Shown in pieces: positions 1 to 5,040 of a stretch of 10,963 nt of DNA. Within the stretch, counting starts at the first letter, position 1; every line of letters begins with the position of its first letter. Position numbers and translations under genes: made by a program. Source of the DNA: Ktedonobacterales bacterium. Lineage in GTDB: Bacteria; Chloroflexota; Ktedonobacteria; Ktedonobacterales; JADMIN01. Under the pieces are notes generated by a model that saw nothing but the letters and a program-made list of their open reading frames with translations, was not told where the DNA came from and did not search any database. The stretch lies in contig JAICVT010000115.1 of the NCBI GenBank assembly GCA_025935235.1, positions 1 to 10,963 of the forward strand, given 5' to 3'.

Positions 1-47
1 AGTGGATCGTCGCCGAGGAGCCAGCGGTGCGGCACATCTGGACGTGA
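1..47 (+). CDS. Possible 3' end of an upstream gene (partial)
   Basis: The third forward frame is open from the window edge to a TGA at 45-47 and reads WIVAEEPAVRHIWT. Its codons nearly all end in G or C, as expected for a gene in this genome, and the residues look more protein-like than those in the other two frames, which are rich in Ser, Arg and Cys. Fourteen residues are too few to assign a family. It could equally be chance. Confidence 0.3.
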   Translation, partial: WIVAEEPAVRHIWT

Positions 48-346
48 CATGCCTCATCAGCGCACGCGCGCATGTGTCGTCAGAGGAGTGAACAGTCCAT
101 CGTGGGTTGACTATGCTCGTTGGGCCGGGCGTTTGCCCTCGTGCTACTCGCCTGATAGACTGGCATGGGAGCAGGTGGACTGATGCTGGCCATTCCTCAG
201 TATGAGCGGCGCCCCGATGACAATCACCGATTTCGCTGGGCCAGGCGCGCCCTGTCCCATTGATCCAGGCAAGCGGATGTGATCGCGCCGGACGGCAGGA
301 GCGCAGCGGAGCCACCGAGGTACGAGAGAGCTGAGGGAGCGGTTGT
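48..346. other. Leader region without a convincing gene
   Basis: About 300 bases upstream of the membrane protein gene. The open frames here are short and rich in Arg, Ser and Cys on either strand, so I call none of them. A TTGACT at 107-112 resembles a -35 box but has no matching -10 at a normal distance. A short hairpin, GGGC-GTTT-GCCC, lies at 127-138. The region probably contains the promoter of the next gene, but I cannot place it. Confidence 0.5.
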
Positions 347-2389
347 ATGGGCGCCACACTGGCGTATAGCTGGCAACAAGATACACTCATCGTTCCCAGG
401 GTCCGCCAGAGCGCGGGAAGCGCCAGCCAGGGGTCCAGCCAGCGGAAAGAGCGCGTGCCGGGAATCGCGGTGTTCTGTGCGCTCTCGTTGCTCTTCATCG
501 AGATCATCGCGCTCTATGGCAGGTCTGTATCGTTCGGCTTCGCGGGTGACGACTGGACCTTGCTCAACCAGGCGTCGCCAGGCATTGCGGCCTCATTTGC
601 GCCGACGCCCGGCTCCTATCACTATAATCCGCTTGCTATCAGTGCCCGCGCGATCATGTACAAAGCGTTCGGCGTCAATCCTATGCCCTATCATATCGTC
701 ACGTTGCTGATGTTCTGGGCCTGCGCCGCGCTGCTCTTCTGGCTGGCCTGGCGCCTCTCCGACCGCTTCTTCGTCGGGATACTGACCGCCGTCGTCTACG
801 CCGCCTTCGGCAGCCTGTACGAGGTCGCGATCTGGAGTGTGGTGGCATTCCAGCAGCTTCCAGCTCTCTTCCTCTATCTCGCTGGATTCATGCTGTATCT
901 GTTCTGGCATGATCGAGCGCTCCGGCGATCTCTGCGCTTGTGGGCGTATGCAGGTTTCATCGTCTGCCTGGTGCTGACGCCACTCGTCTACGAGCCGACC
1001 ATCACTCTCGTGGTGGCGTGCGCGCTCTATCGCTTCTTTGTGCTCGACCAACTTGGCAAGCGCCTCAAGCAGGACGGACTGGTGGCGACTGCGCGATCGT
1101 GGCTGGCCGACTTCTCGCTGCCCGCGGTTCTCTTCATCTGTTACCTCATCTTCAAGGTCTGGCTGGCGCGCGTGACGGGCGCCGCGCAGGCCCCGGCGCT
1201 CAACCAGCCGCTCGCGTCACATGGGCTGCCGCTCACCTGGGGCATCCTGCAAGGCTTCGTTCCGGGTACCAACATCGTCCAACTCGCGAGCTGGACCTTC
1301 ACGAGCGTGTCGCCCAATCGCTACCTTATTACGCTGGTAGCGGAGCTTGTGGTTCTGGGTCTGCTGCTCATCTTCACGAACAATCTGTATCGCTTTCTGA
1401 TCTGTTGGGACCTCGCCATGGTCCTGAGCCTGATCTTTGGGCTGGGCAGCATTCAATCTCGCCACCTGGCGTTCATTGTGGCGCCCGCTGCCATCCTCTA
1501 TGCGCTGATCTTCCTTGATGTCGGCAAGTGGGCGCGCGCAATGGCGATTCGGTTGGGCGCCGAGCGCCAGTTGGCCGTCGTCGTGATGGGCACGACCGCG
1601 CTGGTCTTGATGGCTCCTGTTCTGGCGCTCGGTGTTCAGTGCAGCCACGCCGAGGTAGCGGATTGGGGCGTTGCGCAAGCCACTACCCAGCGATTGACTG
1701 GGCAGCTCGGCGGCTTTGTCGCGGCGAATCCGCAGGCGACAACGCTTGTCGTCATTGATTTCCCGCAGGTCGCCAACTCGCGCTACGGCGAATTTGACTA
1801 CATGTTCCTGAATGCGATTCCGGCGATCATGGACCTGCAATACCCTGGCAGATTTGTCCAGGTCGTCGTCGCGCGCACGCAAGAGCCGCTTGCCTGGACC
1901 AACACAGTCTATGAAACGCCGCAGCAACTGACCGATTTGGCTCGTCCGCGGAATGCGTTAGTCCTGGAGTACAACGCGACCACCGGAAACATTGCCCAGT
2001 GGGCGCCTCCGCGCCCGCTGATCGCCTACTTCGATCCCAATGATGGCCCAAACGGCTCCCACTGGGTTTCGACACAGCCATCTCCACCGCCGGGGTTCAA
2101 GGCGACATCGCAGCGCTTCGGCTATCTCATCGAGGACTGGCAGTCCGATGCGCATCCCCTGTACGGTTGCGTCGCGGGAACTCAGCACTTTGTTTCAGAC
2201 GATAGCGCCTGTGAGGGGCAACAGGCGCTCGGCATTGAAGGCTATCTCTTCGCGACCGCGCCCCCTGGGGTGCAGGTTGTCCCCGTCTACCGGTGCCAGG
2301 CGCTCTATGACCACTCGGTCTCAAATGACGCTTCCTGTGGGGGGAACACCAACGAGGGGTTGCTCGGCTATGCGATGCAACAACCGTAG
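347..2389 (+). CDS. Multi-pass membrane protein, GT-C-like glycosyltransferase with C-terminal His/Cys repeats
   Basis: 680 residues. A short hydrophilic N-terminus (1-37) precedes a first membrane segment (about 38-58). The first loop carries GDDW (67-70), where GT-C transferases keep their catalytic acids, followed by a YHYNPL stretch (91-96) and about nine more hydrophobic segments up to about residue 430. This order resembles GT-C enzymes that take sugars from polyprenyl-phosphate carriers. The last 250 residues are soluble and probably outside the membrane, because four Cys sit in two repeats (604-634 and 646-676). The ATG is supported by GAGGGAG at 333-339, seven bases upstream. The epimerase and GT2 genes follow on the same strand, so it may use their lipid-linked product. 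The acceptor is unknown. A polymerase or a non-catalytic GT-C relative is also possible. The membrane topology is seen in sequence; the enzyme class is inferred. Confidence 0.8.
   Translation: MGATLAYSWQQDTLIVPRVRQSAGSASQGSSQRKERVPGIAVFCALSLLFIEIIALYGRSVSFGFAGDDWTLLNQASPGIAASFAPTPGSYHYNPLAISARAIMYKAFGVNPMPYHIVTLLMFWACAALLFWLAWRLSDRFFVGILTAVVYAAFGSLYEVAIWSVVAFQQLPALFLYLAGFMLYLFWHDRALRRSLRLWAYAGFIVCLVLTPLVYEPTITLVVACALYRFFVLDQLGKRLKQDGLVATARSWLADFSLPAVLFICYLIFKVWLARVTGAAQAPALNQPLASHGLPLTWGILQGFVPGTNIVQLASWTFTSVSPNRYLITLVAELVVLGLLLIFTNNLYRFLICWDLAMVLSLIFGLGSIQSRHLAFIVAPAAILYALIFLDVGKWARAMAIRLGAERQLAVVVMGTTALVLMAPVLALGVQCSHAEVADWGVAQATTQRLTGQLGGFVAANPQATTLVVIDFPQVANSRYGEFDYMFLNAIPAIMDLQYPGRFVQVVVARTQEPLAWTNTVYETPQQLTDLARPRNALVLEYNATTGNIAQWAPPRPLIAYFDPNDGPNGSHWVSTQPSPPPGFKATSQRFGYLIEDWQSDAHPLYGCVAGTQHFVSDDSACEGQQALGIEGYLFATAPPGVQVVPVYRCQALYDHSVSNDASCGGNTNEGLLGYAMQQP
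2156..2374 (+). repeat. Two tandem 31-residue His/Cys repeats encoded at the 3' end of the membrane protein gene
   Basis: Protein repeats at residues 604-634 and 646-676, separated by 11 residues. They align without gaps with 13 of 31 identities: PxYxC, then HxVS, then D, Cys, Gly and a closing GxxGY. The Cys pairs (608/622 and 650/664) have the same 14-residue spacing, and His614 and His656 match. A GYL at 592-594 just before repeat 1 looks like the tail of an earlier, decayed copy. The pattern recalls small beta repeats at the ends of secreted bacterial proteins, but I do not assign a domain name. Confidence 0.75.
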
Positions 2390-2408
2390 GGAGCAGGAGG
2401 CTAGCGCA

Positions 2409-2444
2409 AGCGGGCGCATCTACTCCGCTGTGAGCGCGCCCGCT
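2409..2444 (+). terminator. Candidate hairpin after the membrane protein gene
   Basis: AGCGGGCGC (2409-2417) and GCGCCCGCT (2436-2444) are exact inverted repeats giving a 9-bp GC-rich stem with an 18-base loop, 20 bases past the stop codon. No T-tract follows, so it is not a classical intrinsic terminator. It could slow polymerase or protect the 3' end of the mRNA. Confidence 0.35.
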
Positions 2445-2458
2445 CGTTCTCGCTCGAT

Positions 2459-2480
2459 GGTGGCGCTGGGGTGGCGCTGG
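2459..2480 (+). repeat. Perfect 11-base tandem duplication
   Basis: GGTGGCGCTGG occurs at 2459-2469 and again directly after at 2470-2480 without mismatch. It lies in non-coding DNA between the hairpin and the A+T-rich island. It could be a replication slip or a paired binding site. Confidence 0.8.
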
Positions 2481-2510
2481 TCGTATCGCTGTTACTGCCC
2501 AGATTCGAGG

Positions 2511-2521
2511 ATAGTTACTAT
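2511..2521 (+). promoter_or_regulatory. A+T-rich palindrome, possible promoter or operator element
   Basis: ATAGT-T-ACTAT is an exact inverted repeat around one base, inside the only clearly A+T-rich patch of this gap, about 210 bases before the epimerase start. The TACTAT within it resembles a -10 box, but the bases 17-18 upstream do not look like TTGACA. Weak evidence. Confidence 0.2.
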
Positions 2522-2717
2522 AGAAGGACTGTCCCCGATGTCGCAGTGACGCAGCACGGAAGGGCGACTGCGGGCGCCGCTGCCACTGGCCATCGAGCTA
2601 TGCGATTGGCGGGCGCACAGTCGCGCTTCGAACGGCGAACGGACAGGCGCCATCGGATGGGGCGCCATTCCCGCGCAATCCTCGCGACGGCTGGCATGCA
2701 CTGACAACGCACACACT

Positions 2718-2727
2718 GGAGGATGAC
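2718..2727 (+). promoter_or_regulatory. Ribosome binding site of the epimerase gene, shared leader
   Basis: GGAGG at 2718-2722 lies ten bases before the ATG at 2733 and fixes that start. The ten bases GGAGGATGAC recur exactly before the GT2 gene. The ATG inside this sequence (2723) touches the GGAGG, which is too close for initiation, and is out of frame with the epimerase. Confidence 0.7.
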
Positions 2728-2732
2728 TCATC

Positions 2733-3824
2733 ATGGCGGTGGTGATCGTAACTGGCTCGGCGGGCCTGATCGGCTCGGAAACGGTGCGCTTCTTCTGCGA
2801 CAAAGGATTCGATGTCGTCGGCATAGACAACGACATGCGCCGCCGCTTCTTTGGCGACGAGGCCTCGACCGACTGGAACCGCACACAGCTCGAGCGCCGC
2901 TTCCCCAAGACCTATGCGCATGCCAGCATTGACATCCGCGACGCCTCGGCGGTTGATCAGATCTTCCAGCGCTACGGCAGCGCGGTGGAGCTGGTTGTGC
3001 ATACCGCCGCGCAGCCTTCGCACGACTGGGCGGCGCGCGAGCCGCTGACCGACTTCACGGTCAACGCCAACGGCACGCTCAACGTGCTGGAGGCCACGCG
3101 CCGTTTCGCGCCTGAGGCCGTCTTCATCTTCACCTCGACCAACAAAGTCTATGGCGACACGCCCAACCGTCTACCCTTGATCGAGCAGGAGCTGCGCTGG
3201 GAGATTGACCCGACGCATCCGTTCGTCGAGGGCATTGACGAGACGATGAGCATTGACCAGTCCACGCACTCGCTCTTCGGCGCGTCGAAAGTGGCGGCCG
3301 ACCTGCTGGCGCAGGAGTACGGGCGCTACTTCCACATGAAGACGGCCATCTTCCGTGGCGGCTGCCTGACAGGCCCGAACCACTCTGGCACGGCGCTGCA
3401 TGGCTTCCTTGCCTATCTGATGAAGTGCGTGTGCGCCCAGACGCCCTATACCGTCTATGGTTACAAGGGCAAGCAGGTACGCGACAACATCCACAGCGCC
3501 GATCTGGTGAGCGCCTTCTATCAGTTCTATCAGAATCCGCGCGAGGGCGAGGTCTACAACATGGGCGGCTCGCGCTTCAGCAACTGCTCGATGCTCGAAG
3601 CCATCGCCGCCTGCGAGCGCATCGCGGGCAAGCGGCTCCAGTGGACCTACACCGAGACGAACCGCATCGGCGACCACATCTGGTACATCAGCGACACACG
3701 CAAGTTCCAGCGGCACTACCCCGACTGGAAGCAGGAGTACGATCTGGAGCGTCTGCTCCAGGACATCTACGAGAAGAATGTCGAGCGCTGGGCCACGGAG
3801 GCGGTGGCGCAGTCGCGCGCGTAG
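2733..3824 (+). CDS. NAD-dependent sugar epimerase/dehydratase, CDP-paratose 2-epimerase-like
   Basis: 363 residues, an extended short-chain dehydrogenase of usual length. The N-terminal NAD-binding fold is clear: TGSAGLIG (7-14) is the TGxxGxxG loop and Asp32 in GIDND should bind the adenosine ribose. TSTNKVYGD (134-142) matches the active-site strand of CDP-tyvelose/paratose epimerases. The catalytic YxxxK is changed: LFGASK (181-186) keeps Lys186 but has Phe182 where Tyr is expected. The C-terminal half (FRGGCLTGPN, GYKGKQVRDNIH, YNMGGSRFSNCS, RIGDHIWYISD) is the substrate domain and agrees with my recollection of a widespread subfamily that carries this Phe. The likely role is cytoplasmic conversion of a nucleotide sugar for the next gene's transferase. 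The substrate and exact reaction cannot be read from sequence. The family is secure; the epimerase label is provisional. Confidence 0.88.
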   Translation: MAVVIVTGSAGLIGSETVRFFCDKGFDVVGIDNDMRRRFFGDEASTDWNRTQLERRFPKTYAHASIDIRDASAVDQIFQRYGSAVELVVHTAAQPSHDWAAREPLTDFTVNANGTLNVLEATRRFAPEAVFIFTSTNKVYGDTPNRLPLIEQELRWEIDPTHPFVEGIDETMSIDQSTHSLFGASKVAADLLAQEYGRYFHMKTAIFRGGCLTGPNHSGTALHGFLAYLMKCVCAQTPYTVYGYKGKQVRDNIHSADLVSAFYQFYQNPREGEVYNMGGSRFSNCSMLEAIAACERIAGKRLQWTYTETNRIGDHIWYISDTRKFQRHYPDWKQEYDLERLLQDIYEKNVERWATEAVAQSRA

Positions 3825-3878
3825 GGGCAGCCGAGCGTTCCAGCGCGGCGCTAGCCATAACGGCGATTCGCGTGCGCC

Positions 3879-3902
3879 GAGTACGCCAGATGGCGCATAC
3901 TC
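3879..3902 (+). other. Intergenic hairpin 1 between the epimerase and GT2 genes
   Basis: GAGTA-CGCC pairs with GGCG-TACTC across the loop AGAT, with a CA bulge at 3896-3897. This gives nine base pairs, starting 54 bases after the epimerase stop. No T-tract follows. Confidence 0.4.
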
Positions 3903-3954
3903 AGGCTGACCAGAGCTGCGGCTCCTGCGGCCATCCAGGCTGCCCAGGGGCCGT

Positions 3955-3973
3955 GCCCAGAGCGGCTCTGGGC
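3955..3973 (+). other. Intergenic hairpin 2, near-perfect palindrome
   Basis: GCCCAGAGC and GCTCTGGGC are exact inverted repeats around a single G; folded, this is an 8-bp stem with a CGG loop. It sits 57 bases upstream of the GT2 start and has no T-tract. It could be an operator or an attenuator-like or mRNA-processing element that sets GT2 output relative to the epimerase. Confidence 0.45.
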
Positions 3974-4013
3974 GACGCGGCAGGCGGGGGACAGGGAAGA
4001 CCGGCAGAGGACC

Positions 4014-4023
4014 GGAGGATGAC
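4014..4023 (+). promoter_or_regulatory. Ribosome binding site of the GT2 gene, shared leader
   Basis: GGAGG at 4014-4018 is followed after 11 bases by the ATG at 4030. The ten-base GGAGGATGAC is identical to the one before the epimerase gene, suggesting the two are tuned to similar translation or that one leader derives from the other. Confidence 0.7.
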
Positions 4024-4029
4024 ACAGGC

Positions 4030-4947
4030 ATGAGTGGCACACATCCGGCGCTTGGCGGCTTGACCTTTTCCGTGGTGATCCCCGCTCACAACGAGGAGGA
4101 GGGGGTGCGCCCGACGGTCGAGCGGCTGTATGGCGCGCTGATGGCCGAGCGGATTCCCTTTGAGATCTTGATCGTCAACGATCACTCCACCGACCAGACC
4201 GAAGCCGTCCTCCAGCAACTCGCGGGCGAGTTGCCAGGTGTGCGCTACGTCAATAACCCCAAGTCGGGCGGGTTTGGCTTCGCGATCCAGACCGGGCTGG
4301 AGCGCTTCCGTGGCGACGCCGTCTGCATCGTGATGGCCGACGCCTCCGACGACCCGCGCGATGTCGTGGCCTACTATCGCCAGCTCGAAGCGGGCTATGA
4401 GTGCGTCTTTGGCTCGCGCTTCGTGCGTGGCAGCCGGGTCGTGGACTATCCGCTGCACAAGCTGGTGGTCAACCGGCTGGCCAACAAGTTCATTGATGTG
4501 CTCTTCCGCCTCGGCTTCAATGATACGACCAACGCCTTCAAGGCCTATCGGCGCGAGGCGATTGAGGGGGTCAAGCCGTTCCTCTCCTCGCATTTCAACA
4601 TCACCGTCGAGCTGCCACTCAAAGCGATCACGCGCGGCTACACCTACACCACCCTCCCCATCAACTGGTACAACCGGGCGACGGGCGTCTCCAAGCTCAA
4701 GATCAAGGAGATGGGCAGCCGCTACCTCTTCATCGTGCTCTATGTCTGGCTGGAGCAACTGCTCTCGCGCGGCGACTATCGTCGCAAGCCCAGCGCCGAT
4801 GGAGCCATCGGAACCGCCTCGGCCAGCCACGCAATCGCGGCGTCGCAGTACGCCTCGATCGCTGACGCCGCCGAGCGCGCTGAGGCAGACGTGATGAACA
4901 CGACGTTGCCGCGCATCTCGGCGCGGCCACATGGCGAGCAAGGCTAG
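4030..4947 (+). CDS. Family 2 glycosyltransferase, polyprenyl-phosphate sugar synthase-like
   Basis: 305 residues. The GT-A catalytic domain spans about 12-250: VVIPAHNEEEGV (15-26) opens the nucleotide site, IVNDHSTD (48-55) follows, and MADASDDP (102-109) is the DXD-like metal motif. GSRF, DYPLHK, NRLANK, DTTNAFKAYRR and HFNITVELPLK fit the dolichol-phosphate-mannose-synthase-like branch. WYNR-TGVSKLKIKEMGSRYLF (213-234) follows. No clear membrane anchor is present; the stretch around 231-245 is only moderately hydrophobic. The last 50 residues are Ala/Ser-rich and probably disordered. The likely role is transfer of a sugar from a nucleotide donor to a polyprenyl phosphate at the inner membrane face. 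The preceding epimerase probably makes the donor. Transfer to another acceptor cannot be excluded. Confidence 0.88.
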   Translation: MSGTHPALGGLTFSVVIPAHNEEEGVRPTVERLYGALMAERIPFEILIVNDHSTDQTEAVLQQLAGELPGVRYVNNPKSGGFGFAIQTGLERFRGDAVCIVMADASDDPRDVVAYYRQLEAGYECVFGSRFVRGSRVVDYPLHKLVVNRLANKFIDVLFRLGFNDTTNAFKAYRREAIEGVKPFLSSHFNITVELPLKAITRGYTYTTLPINWYNRATGVSKLKIKEMGSRYLFIVLYVWLEQLLSRGDYRRKPSADGAIGTASASHAIAASQYASIADAAERAEADVMNTTLPRISARPHGEQG

Positions 4948-5016
4948 CAGTTTCCCCAGCAGTTCGGGTGAGGCAGGCGCAGTTGAGTCTGGCGGTGCGG
5001 ACAATGGAGCCGGAGT

Positions 5017-5040
5017 CGCGGCCCGCGCCACGCTAGCGTG
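5017..5040. other. Stacked palindromes at the convergent gene junction
   Basis: CGCGG-C-CCGCG (5017-5027) is followed one base later by the perfect 12-base palindrome CACGCTAGCGTG (5029-5040), which includes the minus-strand stop codon. The two convergent genes are only 85 bases apart. The site could help end transcripts from both sides, although no T-tract flanks it. Confidence 0.4.

Larger units (their letters stand above)
2390..2732. other. Intergenic region without a convincing gene
   Basis: 343 bases between the membrane protein and the epimerase. The open frames crossing it are Arg- and Ser-rich and have no ribosome site. It contains, in order, a hairpin (2409-2444), an 11-base tandem repeat (2459-2480), an A+T-rich island with a small palindrome (about 2501-2530), and the epimerase ribosome site. 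A GGCGCC pair (2646-2651 and 2661-2666, approximate) gives another weak stem. The length and contents suggest that the epimerase gene may have its own promoter. Confidence 0.6.

Noticed and set aside
107..112. TTGACT as a -35 box for the membrane protein gene
   Set aside because: No -10-like hexamer occurs at a usable distance.
4019..4033. A four-codon frame, ATG at 4019, whose TGA overlaps the GT2 start
   Set aside because: The ATG touches GGAGG, too close for initiation, so translational coupling through it is unlikely.
3171..5031. Long minus-strand frames opposite the epimerase and GT2 genes
   Set aside because: They are antisense to genes with clear family motifs, have skewed compositions and show no recognisable motif; such frames are common in GC-rich DNA.
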